A stretch of 41,943 bases of DNA from Gammaproteobacteria bacterium (GCA_027366635.1 DAHXNE010000115.1:1-41943), one strand, 5' to 3'. Shown: positions 1-9,853, counted from the stretch's first letter. The notes: generated by a model not told the origin, from the sequence alone. Translations and numbers: made by a program.

Positions 1-78
1 GACGACGGGATGCACGGCAAAGAGCTTGCGCAGCAGCGAATTGCTGCCCGCGGAATCGTTGTCGGCGGCCTCGTTCAT
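1..78 (-). CDS. 5' end of an unidentified leftward gene (cut by window edge)
   Basis: A leftward reading frame opens with ATG at 78 and runs off the window start without a stop. The 26 visible residues (MNEAADNDSAGSNSLLRKLF...) are polar and then mildly amphipathic, too few to assign a family. It is divergent from icd, with about 185 bases between the two starts, which fits a real gene start. It could also be a chance frame in GC-rich DNA. The sequence left of the window would decide. Confidence 0.35.
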   Translation of the reverse strand, partial: MNEAADNDSAGSNSLLRKLFAVHPVV

Positions 79-195
79 GATGCGGGCAACCCCCCGGAAA
101 ATCGTTGCGGGCAAGTGTGGCACAGATGCCGCGCCCCTGCCGGACGCCACGGGCCGGCGTCTGCCACAGTCCGCCCACCGGCAAACCCGTGCTAG

Positions 196-258
196 CATAA
201 TCGGGCCGCTCGGCCTTTGGCCGCAGCCGCTCGCCCAGGTGTCCCGATTACTGAGGAG
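196..258 (+). promoter_or_regulatory. Probable icd promoter -10 and strong ribosome binding site
   Basis: A -10-like CATAAT (5 of 6 to TATAAT) lies at 196-201 in otherwise GC-rich DNA. No convincing -35 is seen at the right distance. A GAGGAG Shine-Dalgarno at 253-258 sits five bases before the ATG at 264 and fixes the icd start. Confidence 0.4.
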
Positions 259-263
259 TCCTC

Positions 264-1568
<1,305 letters not shown>

Positions 1569-1584
1569 GCCGCTCAGTCGAGCC

Positions 1585-2214
1585 GTGGCCATCGACCGGA
1601 CGGCGGAAGTACTCGACTGGGCCCGCAAGGTACGGGCGCTGGCCCAGAGCGGTCTCGCCTTCACCCGCGACCCGTTCGATCGCGAGCGCTACCACGAGCT
1701 CCAGGACCTGGCCGCGGCGCTACTCGCCGGCGCGCTCGAGATCCCAATCGAGCGCGCCCGGGGGTCGTGGGACGCGGAGCACGGCTATGCGACACCGAAG
1801 GTCGACGTGCGCGGCGCGATCTTCGAAGACGAGCGCGTGCTCCTGGTCCGCGAGCGCTCGGACGGCAAGTGGACGCTGCCGGGCGGCTGGGCCGACGTCA
1901 ACGACGCGCCCTCGGCGGCCGTGGCGCGCGAAATCCGCGAGGAATCCGGTTACGAGGCCCGCGCCGTCAAGCTCGCGGCGCTCGTCGACCGGCGGCGCCA
2001 TCCGCATCCGCCCGCCATTCATCACATCTACAAGCTGATGTTCCTCTGCGAGCGCATCGGCGGGGAGCCGGCGGGGGGCACCGAGACCGATGCCGTCGAC
2101 TTCTTCCCGGTGCGCGCCCTGCCCGAGCTGTCGACCGGGCGGATACTCGCACCCCAGATCGAGCGACTGTACGCCCATCATCTGCACCCCGATCTGCCCA
2201 CCGACTTCGACTGA
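1585..2214 (+). CDS. Nudix hydrolase (ADP-ribose pyrophosphatase-like)
   Basis: A cytoplasmic hydrolase of nucleoside diphosphates linked to another moiety, X unknown. The Nudix box is visible as GGWADVND followed by AREIREESGY. The first conserved Glu position holds Asp or Asn, as in the GGWADV subfamily, and the REIREE metal-binding helix is intact. An N-terminal extension of about 70 residues precedes the Nudix fold, as in the group annotated as ADP-ribose pyrophosphatases. The start is GTG, 16 bases after icd, with no strong Shine-Dalgarno, so translation may be coupled to icd. Substrate specificity cannot be told from sequence. Confidence 0.85.
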   Translation: MAIDRTAEVLDWARKVRALAQSGLAFTRDPFDRERYHELQDLAAALLAGALEIPIERARGSWDAEHGYATPKVDVRGAIFEDERVLLVRERSDGKWTLPGGWADVNDAPSAAVAREIREESGYEARAVKLAALVDRRRHPHPPAIHHIYKLMFLCERIGGEPAGGTETDAVDFFPVRALPELSTGRILAPQIERLYAHHLHPDLPTDFD

Positions 2215-2271
2215 CCGACACCGCGTCCGCCCCCCGCCCCCGCCCGAACTGATCCGGGTACACTGGCGCGC

Positions 2272-2472
2272 ATGAGCCGCATTCTGATCGTTCTCGGGGC
2301 GCTGCTGATCCTCGCGGGCCTCGCCTGGCACTGGGTCCGGCGCCTGCCGCTGTTCAAGCTGCCCGGCGACATCGTCATCGATCGGCCGGGCTTCCAGTTC
2401 TTCTTTCCCATCACCACCATGCTGCTGATCAGCCTGGTGATCTCGATCCTGGCGTGGATCTTCCGGCGCTGA
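2272..2472 (+). CDS. Small membrane protein, DUF2905 family
   Basis: A 66-residue inner-membrane protein with two predicted transmembrane helices (about residues 4-20 and 45-64). They are separated by the family signature LPLFKLPGDI and a short basic stretch. Length and the KLPGDI motif are typical of DUF2905, whose function is unknown. It lies 57 bases after the Nudix gene on the same strand. Confidence 0.85.
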   Translation: MSRILIVLGALLILAGLAWHWVRRLPLFKLPGDIVIDRPGFQFFFPITTMLLISLVISILAWIFRR

Positions 2473-2821
2473 AGCCGCCACCGAGCGGATGCGTCTGAGC
2501 GACACCCCCACCTCGCCGAGGATCCTCGACGCCGACCTGCAGCGCGCCCAAGGCATGCCTGCGTAGACCCGGCGACGCGCAGGGGTATCCCGGCACCCGT
2601 TTCGGGCCAGGCCACCGGACGCCCCAGCCGGATTCGGATACGCGGCTCCGGCGCTTCGCGCAGCCCGCGCCACAACCCCAGGGGACCCTGCCTCATGAGG
2701 CTGATCCATTCCCGGGACACAGAGCCGCTGCTGTGACACGCACCGGGATGTGAGCGACCCCGGCGGTTTAAATCACCGCGCAGCGGGATGTGGCGCCGGC
2801 AGGTACGATTTCGCCCAGAGC

Positions 2822-2850
2822 TTGCATCGATTCGCGCGACTGTATGTAAT
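2822..2850 (+). promoter_or_regulatory. Sigma70-type promoter upstream of the SdpI-like gene
   Basis: TTGCAT (2822-2827), a 17-base spacer and TGTAAT (2845-2850) form a good sigma70 match in an AT-richer pocket (tgtatgtaatatcag). Transcription would start near 2857, giving a leader of about 210 nt before the ATG at 3066, all of it hairpin-rich. Confidence 0.55.
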
Positions 2851-2853
2851 ATC

Positions 2854-3040
2854 AGATACGCGAAAGCCTCGACCGCCGAGAGGGCGGGACGTAAAGCGCG
2901 TGGAGCGGATCGGTGACGCCGCTCGGCCCAGCCGAGCGAGGCAAGTCCGGCCGCCAACACGTGCGAACCGGATGCAAGGTCCTTCGGGACCGAGGTCCTG
3001 CGTGTGCGGTCAGGAACCGCTCACCGCAGGGCCAAGTCTG
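2854..3040 (+). ncRNA. Candidate structured 5' leader RNA (riboswitch-like), unclassified
   Basis: Downstream of the promoter the transcript can form several compact hairpins. These are CCGCC-GAGAG-GGCGG (2872-2886), CGCTCGGC-CCA-GCCGAGCG (about 2920-2938), GGTCC-TTCG-GGACC with a UUCG tetraloop (about 2979-2992), and GTGTGCGGT-CAGGA-ACCGCTCAC with one mismatch (about 3002-3024). The first hairpin is followed by GGGACGTAAAGC, which resembles the GGGACGCAAAGC core of class I c-di-GMP riboswitches, but the other half of that consensus was not found. It could be a divergent riboswitch, another structured leader, or fortuitous pairing in GC-rich DNA. Apart from this RNA, bases 2473-2821 hold nothing recognised. 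Confidence 0.35.
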
Positions 3041-3065
3041 GGCTCTATATAGCATGGGGTCCCCT

Positions 3066-3671
3066 ATGAAACCGAACGATGAGCCCAAGTGGTGGTTTCC
3101 TAAAAAGGAATTCGGGTGGGGATGGGGATTGCCGTCGAAATGGCAAGGGTGGGCCGCATTACTGGCATTCCCAGTGTTGCTGTTGGTATTCGGGCCGCTG
3201 GCCTCCGCAGTCATCGGCAATCTTGCGTCCATTCTGCTGTCGATCGGTCTGACCGTGGCGTTTCTTGCACTCGTCGTGGTCAAGGGCGAGCCTTTGCGGG
3301 GCGACACCGAAGGCCGACAAGAGCGCCGACGGAATCCGGCAACGCTTCTGAGAAGGTATCGGATCGCGGCCTCCTGCGTGTCCGCACTGCTGATCCTGTT
3401 ATCAATCCCGCTAGCGCTCAAGTGGGTTCCGAAAAACTTGGTGTACGGATTCCGTACGCCAGGCTCGCTGGCCGGTTCAAGTAGCCATTGGTTTTACGTA
3501 AATGAGGTCGCCGGCGTGGCCGGAATGGCCGCGGGCATCGCTGGCTTGAGTTTCACGTGGCTGGTCGTGGACCGGCTGAAGCTCTCCGACATAGCCAAAG
3601 GCCGCGCGGTGTTGATCGCGACGGTTGTACTGATCGTGGCCGCAATGATCCCCCCAATCCTCGTGAGCTAG
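3066..3671 (+). CDS. SdpI-family integral membrane protein
   Basis: A 201-residue membrane protein with about five hydrophobic segments. The central segment VPKNLVYGFRTPGSL, followed by Phe-Tyr-x-Asn and Gly, matches the SdpI signature (P-N-x-x-x-G-x-R-T-P, then W/N-x-x-x-G). SdpI of Bacillus is an immunity and signalling protein. In proteobacteria the family's role is unknown, so only family membership is claimed. The start at ATG 3066 puts a GGGG run six bases upstream. An in-frame ATG at 3054 is possible. Base composition is more AT-rich than its neighbours, hinting at later arrival. Confidence 0.7.
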   Translation: MKPNDEPKWWFPKKEFGWGWGLPSKWQGWAALLAFPVLLLVFGPLASAVIGNLASILLSIGLTVAFLALVVVKGEPLRGDTEGRQERRRNPATLLRRYRIAASCVSALLILLSIPLALKWVPKNLVYGFRTPGSLAGSSSHWFYVNEVAGVAGMAAGIAGLSFTWLVVDRLKLSDIAKGRAVLIATVVLIVAAMIPPILVS

Positions 3672-3810
3672 CGCAGTTCCGGCCGGCTCAGTGCAATTCC
3701 GTGCGCACAGTCACTTGCGGCGGGCAACCGTTCGCCCCTCCCCGCTCGCTCCTGCTCCATTGCGCGGACGCTTTAGAACGCCGGGAATCGAGCCCCTTCC
3801 ATGCGGCTGC

Positions 3811-4989
3811 TCAGGCCCCCGAGCGGCCTTCCCGCGCGACGAATTCCCGCAGACGCGCGGCGGCCGCATCGAGCGTCGCATCGCGTTTGGCGATGCACAG
3901 GCGCACGAACGACAGCGGCGGCGGCTCGGCATAAAACGGCGACAACGGAATCGACGCCACCCCCGCCTCGGTGAGCAGACGCTCGGCGAACGCGGTGTCT
4001 CCCGGCGCAGCGACCGCGCTGAAATCGAGCAGTTGAAAGTACGTTCCCTGCGCCGGCGGCAACCGTAGCGCCCCCCCTGCAAGCGCGGCGCGCAGCCGAT
4101 CCCGCTTGGTGGTGAAGAAGGCCGCCAGATCCGCACCCGTCTCGGGCCGCGCCAGCAGATACTCGGCAATCGCCCACTGCAGCGGATGCGCGATGCTGAA
4201 GGTATTGAACTGGTGCACCTTGCGCAGCTCGCCGGTGAGCTCCGCCGGCGCAACCGCGTAGCCGACCCGCAGGCCGGTCGCATGCAGCGTCTTGCCGAAG
4301 GAAAACACGGCCAGAGCGCGCGCGCGCAGCTCCGGGTGTTGCAACACCGAAGCGTGCGGGCGACCGTCGAACACCATGTGCTCGTAGACTTCATCGGAGA
4401 GCACCGTGATGTCGCGCCCGCGAATGATCTGCGCCAGCGCATCGAGGTCAGCCGCCGTCGCGACCGTGCAGCTGGGATTGTGCGGGGAGTTGATCAGAAT
4501 CATGCGCGTGCGCGGACTGACCGCCGCGCGCACCCGGTCCCAGTCGTAGGCGAAATCCGGTGGCGCCAACGCCAGGCGGACACAGCGCGCGCCGGCGAGC
4601 CGCACCGCGGGCTCATACGCATCGTAGGCCGGATCGAAGACGACGACCTCATCACCGGGCCCCACCACCGCCTGAATCCCCGAGTAGATCGCCTCGGTCG
4701 CCCCGACGGTAACGGTGATCTCGCTGTCCGGGTCGGCGCGCAGACCATAGAGTGCCGCGAGCTTCACGGCGATCCGCTCGCGCAGCGCCGGCAGACCCTC
4801 CATGGGCGCGTACTGATTATGACCGGCGCGCATGGCGCGCTCGACGAGCTGCGCCAACAGAGGATCGATGGGGTAGTCGGGGAAGCCTTGACCGAGGTTG
4901 ATCGCGCCCAGGGATTGGGCGCGGCGCGAGATGACCGTAAAGATCGTCGTGCCGAGCTCGGGGAGCTTGCTACGCGCGCTCCAGCTCAT
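3811..4989 (-). CDS. PLP-dependent methionine/aromatic aminotransferase (YbdL/KAT type)
   Basis: A fold-type I aminotransferase of 392 residues. Visible marks are NLGQGFPDYPIDP near the N-terminus, NSPHNPSCTV, the LSDEVYEHMVFDG strand and the PLP lysine in SFGKTLHATGLRVGY. A C-terminal substrate arginine region (LSFVRLCIAKRD) is also seen. This is the methionine/kynurenine aminotransferase subgroup, and YbdL uses methionine with 2-oxo acids. The reading frame is open to 5151, but the family N-terminus begins at ATG 4989 (MSWSARSKLPELGTTIF), so the upstream part is discarded. It lies 28 bases downstream of the polyphosphate glucokinase gene on the same strand. Confidence 0.88.
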   Translation of the reverse strand: MSWSARSKLPELGTTIFTVISRRAQSLGAINLGQGFPDYPIDPLLAQLVERAMRAGHNQYAPMEGLPALRERIAVKLAALYGLRADPDSEITVTVGATEAIYSGIQAVVGPGDEVVVFDPAYDAYEPAVRLAGARCVRLALAPPDFAYDWDRVRAAVSPRTRMILINSPHNPSCTVATAADLDALAQIIRGRDITVLSDEVYEHMVFDGRPHASVLQHPELRARALAVFSFGKTLHATGLRVGYAVAPAELTGELRKVHQFNTFSIAHPLQWAIAEYLLARPETGADLAAFFTTKRDRLRAALAGGALRLPPAQGTYFQLLDFSAVAAPGDTAFAERLLTEAGVASIPLSPFYAEPPPLSFVRLCIAKRDATLDAAAARLREFVAREGRSGA

Positions 4990-5017
4990 CGTGACGGGCT
5001 TGCCGGCGCGGCCGGCC

Positions 5018-5767
5018 TCAGGCGCCGGCTTCAGCGGCCGCGAGCGCCGCGCCGACCACCCCGGCCTGGCCGGTGAACTGCGCCGGCGCGATGCGCGCCG
5101 GCGAGCGCAGCAGCGGGCCGAAGTCGGCGAACCGCTCGCTGATCGCCCCACCGAGGATGAACAGATCCGGCCAGAACAGCGCGTGCAGGCGCTCCAGGTA
5201 CACGTTCACCCGCTCGATCCAGGCCGGCCAGTCGAGGTTCTCCAGGGTCTTGACGTGCGCCGAGGCCCATTTCTCCGCATCCATGCCGTTGAGCTCCATG
5301 TGCCCGAACTCGCTGTTGGGCAACAGATGGCCGCCGGTGAACAGCGCCGAGCCGATGCCGGTGCCGAACGTCAGCAAGATGATCGTGCCGGCTTCGCCGC
5401 GCCCGGCGCCGAAGCGCACCTCGGCCAACCCCGCCGCGTCGGCGTCGTTCAGAAACAGCGCCGGGCGATTGAGCAGCCGGCGCACGAGCGCCGCCCCGTC
5501 GGCGCCGATCCAGGCATGATCCACGTTGGCCGCGGTGCGCGCCCGGCCGTGCTTGACCACGGCCGGGAAGGCGAGCCCGATCCGGCCCTGCGCCGCGGGC
5601 AAGCGGTCCGCAAGGGCCGCGATCACCGGCATGATCGCCTCCGGCGTCGACGGCCGCGGCGTCGGCGCCGAGATCAGCTCGCCGAGCAGCTTTCCGGCCG
5701 CCACGTCCACCACGCCGGCCTTGATCGAGGATCCGCCGACATCGATACCCAACAGCTTGTCCGTCAT
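5018..5767 (-). CDS. ppgK: Polyphosphate glucokinase (ROK family)
   Basis: Phosphorylates glucose using polyphosphate, and in many members also ATP, giving glucose 6-phosphate in the cytoplasm. The 249 residues show the N-terminal phosphate loop LGIDVGGSSIKAGVVD, the sugar-binding NDADAAG segment, LTFGTGIGSALF and the PPGK-specific LPNSEFGHMELNG followed by the EKWAS stretch. No classic ROK zinc-cysteine motif is present, as expected for PPGK. It sits between puuA and the aminotransferase gene on the same strand. The 121-base gap to puuA suggests it may have its own promoter. Confidence 0.92.
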   Translation of the reverse strand: MTDKLLGIDVGGSSIKAGVVDVAAGKLLGELISAPTPRPSTPEAIMPVIAALADRLPAAQGRIGLAFPAVVKHGRARTAANVDHAWIGADGAALVRRLLNRPALFLNDADAAGLAEVRFGAGRGEAGTIILLTFGTGIGSALFTGGHLLPNSEFGHMELNGMDAEKWASAHVKTLENLDWPAWIERVNVYLERLHALFWPDLFILGGAISERFADFGPLLRSPARIAPAQFTGQAGVVGAALAAAEAGA

Positions 5768-5888
5768 GCTTTGCTCGCGTCTGTCTCTGGTCCGAAGAAG
5801 GTCCGCCGTGGCCCGGTGCGCAGCGTGCGCCGGCCGCGCGGGGTCGCGAGTATTGCGACAACGGCGGCGCCGCGCAAGATTCGTGTCC

Positions 5889-7229
5889 TCAGACGTTCAG
5901 CAGCAGATGCTCGCGCTCCCAGGAGCTGATCACCTGCAGGAACACCTCGTACTCCGCCTCCTTGACGATGGTGAAGGCCGACACGAACGACTCCCCGAGC
6001 AGCTTCACCAGCGCGGGGCTGGCGCGCAGCGCGCGCAGCGCCTCATCGAGCGATCGGGGCAGGCCGAACGGCAACTCGTGCGCGCTGCCGGAGATCGGAT
6101 CGGTGGGCTGCAGCCCCTCGATCATCCCCAGGTAGCCGCAGGCGAGCGATGCCGCAAGCGCGATATAGGGGTTGGCATCCGCGCCGCAGATTCGATTCTC
6201 CACCCGCCGGTCCTCAGGCGCGGACATCGGCACCCGCAGGCCCGCGGTGCGGTTGTCGTAGCCCCAGTGGACGTTGATCGGCGCCGACAGATACCGGGTC
6301 AGGCGGCGGTAGGAGTTGACGTTGGCGCAAAACAGCGCCATGGCCGCCGGCAGGTATTTCTGCAGGCCGCCGATGTGGGCGAAGAACAACCGCGAAGGGC
6401 TGCCGTCGGGATTGCTGAACACGTTGCGGCGCGTCTTGAGGTCGACCACGCTCTGATGGATGTGCATGGCGCTGCCCGGCTCCTTGGCGTGGGGCTTGGC
6501 CATGAAGGTGGCATATATCTTGTGCCGCAGCGCCGCCTCGCGCGCGGTGCGCTTGAACAGGAACGCCTGGTCGGCCAGATCGAGCGGGCGGCCGTGAATG
6601 AGATTGATCTCCATCTGCGCCGGGCCGTCCTCGTGGATCAGCGTGTCGATCTCGATATCCTGATCCTCGCAGAATTGATAGATGTCGTCGAACAGCGGAT
6701 CGAACTCGTTGACGGCCGCGATGCTGTACGACTGGCGGCCCGGCTCGGCGCGCCCGGAGCGCCCGACCGGCGGTCGCAGCGGATAATCCGCGTCCTTGTT
6801 CTGCTCGACCAGATAGAACTCCAGCTCCGGCGCCACGACCGGCTCCCAGCCGTGTTGCGCATACAACTCGACGATGTTGCGCAACACGTGGCGCGGCGCC
6901 ATGGTTACCCGCTGGCCGTCGGCGTAAAAACAGTCGTGAATCACCTGTGCGGTCGGCTCGGCCGCCCACGGCACGCGCCGCACCGTTTTGGGGTCGGCCT
7001 TCAAGATGATGTCGATCTCCGCCGGGCTCATCGCCTGGGAGGTATCGGGCGGATAGTCGCCGGTCACCGTCTGCAGGAACACGCTTTCGGGCAGGCGCAT
7101 GCCGCCGTCCTCGGCGAACTTCGCTGCCGGCATGATCTTGCCGCGCGCAATGCCGGCCATGTCGGGAATGATCGCCTCGACCTCGGAAATGGCGTGATCC
7201 CGGAAGAATTGACTCAGCTCGCTCACCAT
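5889..7229 (-). CDS. puuA: Glutamine synthetase-family ligase, probable gamma-glutamylputrescine synthetase
   Basis: A 446-residue type I-like glutamine synthetase domain protein. APELEFYLVEQ, the HIHQSVVD metal and glutamate loop, and NRTAGLRVP with VENRICGADANPYIALA are all present. The adenylylation tyrosine region of GlnA is absent, as in PuuA. Pairing with puuD (13 bases upstream) and divergent puuB makes glutamate-putrescine ligation the likely reaction, the first step of putrescine conversion to GABA. The start at ATG 7229 has AAGGT about seven bases upstream. An upstream extension to 7289 lies inside the puuD end and is rejected. It may accept other amines. Confidence 0.85.
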   Translation of the reverse strand: MVSELSQFFRDHAISEVEAIIPDMAGIARGKIMPAAKFAEDGGMRLPESVFLQTVTGDYPPDTSQAMSPAEIDIILKADPKTVRRVPWAAEPTAQVIHDCFYADGQRVTMAPRHVLRNIVELYAQHGWEPVVAPELEFYLVEQNKDADYPLRPPVGRSGRAEPGRQSYSIAAVNEFDPLFDDIYQFCEDQDIEIDTLIHEDGPAQMEINLIHGRPLDLADQAFLFKRTAREAALRHKIYATFMAKPHAKEPGSAMHIHQSVVDLKTRRNVFSNPDGSPSRLFFAHIGGLQKYLPAAMALFCANVNSYRRLTRYLSAPINVHWGYDNRTAGLRVPMSAPEDRRVENRICGADANPYIALAASLACGYLGMIEGLQPTDPISGSAHELPFGLPRSLDEALRALRASPALVKLLGESFVSAFTIVKEAEYEVFLQVISSWEREHLLLNV

Positions 7230-7242
7230 GGATCTACCTTGT

Positions 7243-7998
7243 TCAACTAGCGCGAGCCCGCGTGCGACATGCCGCGCCGAAGGCGGCAAACAGCGCTCGC
7301 GAGAGAGGATTGTCCACGGCCTTCCACTCCGGATGCCACTGTACCGCCAGGGCGAACCGGGGTGCCGCCGCCACGCGGAAGGCCTCGATCAGGCCGTCCG
7401 GCGCCCGGGCCTCGACCACGAGCCCCCCGCCCAGCCGTTCAATTCCCTGCCAATGCAGGGAATTGACCCGAACCCGATCGACACCGGCGAGCTCGCGCAG
7501 CAGGCCATCGGGCTCGAGCGTGACCTCGTGCGCCGGTCCGTACTGCACCTCGATCGGCTGCGTTTCGTCGTCACGGTGATCCAGATGCCCCGGCACCTCA
7601 TGCACGCGCTGGTACAGGCTGCCGCCGAAGGCCACGTTGATCTCCTGGAAGCCCCGGCAGATGCCGAGTATCGGAACACCGAGGGCAACTGCCTTGCGGA
7701 TCAGCGGCAGCGTGGTGGCATCGCGGTCCGGGTCATGCAGCGTGCCCGGAACGCTCGGCGGTCCCCCATAATGATGCGGCTCCACGTTCGAGGGACTGCC
7801 GGTGAACAGCAGCCCGTCGAGCCGCTCGATGAGCGCCTCGAATCCCAACGCCTCGGTGAGCGGCGGGATCAGCACGGGGAGCGCATCGGCCACATCGAGC
7901 AGCGACCGGGCATATTTCTCCGCGGCGGCGTGAAACGGCTGCGGGCCGATCATCCGGCGGTCGGCGAGGATACCAATGAGAGGGCGCACCGATGGCAT
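7243..7998 (-). CDS. puuD: Gamma-glutamyl-gamma-aminobutyrate hydrolase, class I glutamine amidotransferase fold
   Basis: Hydrolyses gamma-glutamyl-GABA to GABA and glutamate in the Puu pathway. The 251-residue protein has the nucleophile elbow GICRGFQEINVAFGG (Cys), the oxyanion region LLFTGSPSNVEP and the His-Glu pair in VQWHPEWKAVDNP. MPSVRPLIGI at 7998 is the family N-terminus, and ten extra residues upstream are unlikely. It is the first gene of the leftward puuD-puuA unit. A perfect TATAAT lies on this strand at 8012-8017, only about 14 bases before the start, so the 5' UTR would be very short. Confidence 0.87.
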   Translation of the reverse strand: MPSVRPLIGILADRRMIGPQPFHAAAEKYARSLLDVADALPVLIPPLTEALGFEALIERLDGLLFTGSPSNVEPHHYGGPPSVPGTLHDPDRDATTLPLIRKAVALGVPILGICRGFQEINVAFGGSLYQRVHEVPGHLDHRDDETQPIEVQYGPAHEVTLEPDGLLRELAGVDRVRVNSLHWQGIERLGGGLVVEARAPDGLIEAFRVAAAPRFALAVQWHPEWKAVDNPLSRALFAAFGAACRTRARAS

Positions 7999-8010
7999 GG
8001 GTGTGGCGGA

Positions 8011-8018
8011 TATTATAT
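8011..8018. promoter_or_regulatory. AT-rich divergent promoter core between puuD and puuB
   Basis: Only 31 bases separate the two divergent starts. The stretch tattatat holds TATAAT on the minus strand (8012-8017) for puuD and TATTAT on the plus strand (8011-8016) for puuB. No clear -35 is seen for either, so an activator or an extended element may be needed. Confidence 0.45.
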
Positions 8019-8029
8019 GAAGCATCACT

Positions 8030-9298
8030 ATGCGCGCCGCCCATGTCCGGTCGTACTATGCCGCCTCGGTTCACATTCCTGCCCCGAGAGCGCCGCTTCG
8101 CGGCTCGGAGCGCGCGGAGGTGTGTGTGGTCGGCGGGGGGATCGCCGGCTGCTCGGCGGCACTGCATCTGGCCGAGCGGGGCTACTCCGTCGCCCTGCTC
8201 GAGCGGTACCGTATCGGCTGGGGAGCCTCCGGCCGCAGCGGCGGAGAAGTCCTTCACGGCGTGGCGTGTGCTCAGGAAACGCTCGATCGGCTGATCGGGC
8301 CGGCCGGCTCCCGGGCGGTTTGGGATACGGCAAGCGACGCGGTGAGCCTCACCCGTGGCCTGATCGCGCGGCACCGGATCGCATGCGATTGGACCGACGG
8401 CTATATGCTCGCCGCGCTCAAGCGCCACCACGACCGTGAGCTGCGCGCACATATCGAGACGCTGCGGACCCGGTTCGACTATGACAGCGTCCGCTATGTG
8501 CCCGGCGATGAGCTGCGAACCACCCTCGCCAGCCGGCGCTACCGCAGCGCCATGTTCGACGCGAACGGGGCACATCTGCACCCTCTGGCCTACACATTGG
8601 GATTGGCGGAAGCGGCCGAGCGCGCTGGTGCACGCCTGTTCGAGGACACGTGCGCCGCGCAGATCACACCCGGTCGGGTGCGCACCGACTCCGGCGAGGT
8701 GCGTGCCGCGCACATCGTCCTGTGCGGCAACGCCTACCTAGGTCCTGCCGCGCCGGCGCTTGCCGCCAAAATCATTCCCGTCGCCGCCCACGTGATCGCC
8801 ACCGAGCCGCTCGGCGCGGCCCGCGCCGCCGCCCTGATCGCAAACGGCGCGGCGGTGAGCGACATGAACTGGGTGCTCGATTACTTCCGCCGCACCGCCG
8901 ATCATCGGCTGCTCTTCGGCGGCCCGATCAGTTATGGCCGCGGCACGGATTTCACGGCCCGGGCCGCGACGCGCGCGCGGCTGCTGCGGGTCTTTCCCCA
9001 GCTCGCCGATGTGCGCATCGAGTACGCCTGGAGCGGACTGCTCGATCTGACCGCAAACCGTGCGCCGCACTTCGGCCGCCTGCTGCCCGGCGTGTACTTC
9101 GCACAGGGGTTCTCGGGCCACGGCATCGCGCTCGCGGGCATGGCCGGCAAGCTCATCGCGGAGGCGGTGGCCGGACAGGCCGAGCGCTTCGATGTGTTCG
9201 CGCGCATCCCGCACCGGGATTTTCCGGGCGGTCCGCTCGCGCGCCGTCCGCTGCTCGCGCTGGCGATGCTGTACTACCGGTTGCGAGACCTGCTGTAG
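8030..9298 (+). CDS. puuB: FAD-dependent gamma-glutamylputrescine oxidoreductase
   Basis: A DAO-family flavoenzyme of 422 residues that would oxidise the amine of gamma-glutamylputrescine to the aldehyde. The dinucleotide-binding loop VCVVGGGIAGCSAALHLAE is near residue 31. RIGWGASGRSGGEV and the C-terminal FAD contact FAQGFSGHGIALAGMAG are also present. It is divergent from puuD-puuA, completing three of the four Puu enzymes. The aldehyde dehydrogenase (puuC) is not in the window. The start ATG 8030 leaves almost no leader if the AT-rich core at 8011-8018 is the promoter. Confidence 0.85.
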   Translation: MRAAHVRSYYAASVHIPAPRAPLRGSERAEVCVVGGGIAGCSAALHLAERGYSVALLERYRIGWGASGRSGGEVLHGVACAQETLDRLIGPAGSRAVWDTASDAVSLTRGLIARHRIACDWTDGYMLAALKRHHDRELRAHIETLRTRFDYDSVRYVPGDELRTTLASRRYRSAMFDANGAHLHPLAYTLGLAEAAERAGARLFEDTCAAQITPGRVRTDSGEVRAAHIVLCGNAYLGPAAPALAAKIIPVAAHVIATEPLGAARAAALIANGAAVSDMNWVLDYFRRTADHRLLFGGPISYGRGTDFTARAATRARLLRVFPQLADVRIEYAWSGLLDLTANRAPHFGRLLPGVYFAQGFSGHGIALAGMAGKLIAEAVAGQAERFDVFARIPHRDFPGGPLARRPLLALAMLYYRLRDLL

Positions 9299-9487
9299 GT
9301 GTCGCGCACCGGGCTGCGCCGAACCGCACAGCCAGAGAAGCCGACAGGGCGATCCCTGCCGGCTTGCGGCCGCACCTTTCGACAGAGTCGGCGCCCGGGC
9401 CCCGGCAACGCGCCCGGGCGCCCATCATGAGGTTGTCCGCGCGCCGTCGACCGAAACAGCGGGCCCTGATCGCTCTATCTCGTCGTC

Positions 9488-9853
9488 CTATTTGTTCATT
9501 TTGTTCATTTCGGGCTTCTTCGCCGTCCAATGCGCGAGGCCGAGCTTCGTGGCGGTCGCCCCGTCCACATGGCCGCTCGCCTTGAGGCCGTGGGACTTCT
9601 GAAACGCCTCGAGCGCCTTCATGGTCATCGGGCCCCAGCGGCCATCGACCTTAAGATGCGCGCCGTGAGCGTCGAGTGCGCGCTGGACCTTCTCCACCCA
9701 GGCTTTGTGCGCCGCGGCCGACCACATGGGCTTCTTCATCATGGGCGAGTGAGCCCCGGTCATTTGGGCCGGCGCCGCCCTTGGGGCCGCCATCACCACC
9801 GGCAATGCCGCCAGAGCCAGCAGCGCCACTCCGCTTATCATTACCTTCTTCAT
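9488..9853 (-). CDS. Secreted peptidoglycan-binding domain protein
   Basis: A 121-residue protein. Residues 1-23 form a Sec signal peptide (MKKVMISGVALLALAALPVV, with cleavage after an Ala-rich stretch). Residues about 55-105 are one PG_binding_1 repeat (VQRALDAHGAHLKVDGRWGP, then LEAFQKSHGL). The tail is rich in Lys and Met. It likely binds periplasmic cell wall; no catalytic domain is present. The frame is open upstream to 10045, but the signal peptide decides the start at 9853. The region 9299-9487 holds no gene. Confidence 0.8.
   Translation of the reverse strand: MKKVMISGVALLALAALPVVMAAPRAAPAQMTGAHSPMMKKPMWSAAAHKAWVEKVQRALDAHGAHLKVDGRWGPMTMKALEAFQKSHGLKASGHVDGATATKLGLAHWTAKKPEMNKMNK

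Noticed and set aside
2854..2960. Class I c-di-GMP riboswitch
   Set aside because: Only the first hairpin and GGGACGTAAAGC resemble it. The second stem with the conserved 3' motif could not be located, so it is reported only as an unclassified structured leader.
3811..5151. Extended N-terminus of the aminotransferase (start at 5151)
   Set aside because: The first 54 residues are Arg/Ser-rich, overlap the ppgK end and do not fit the family, which starts at ATG 4989.
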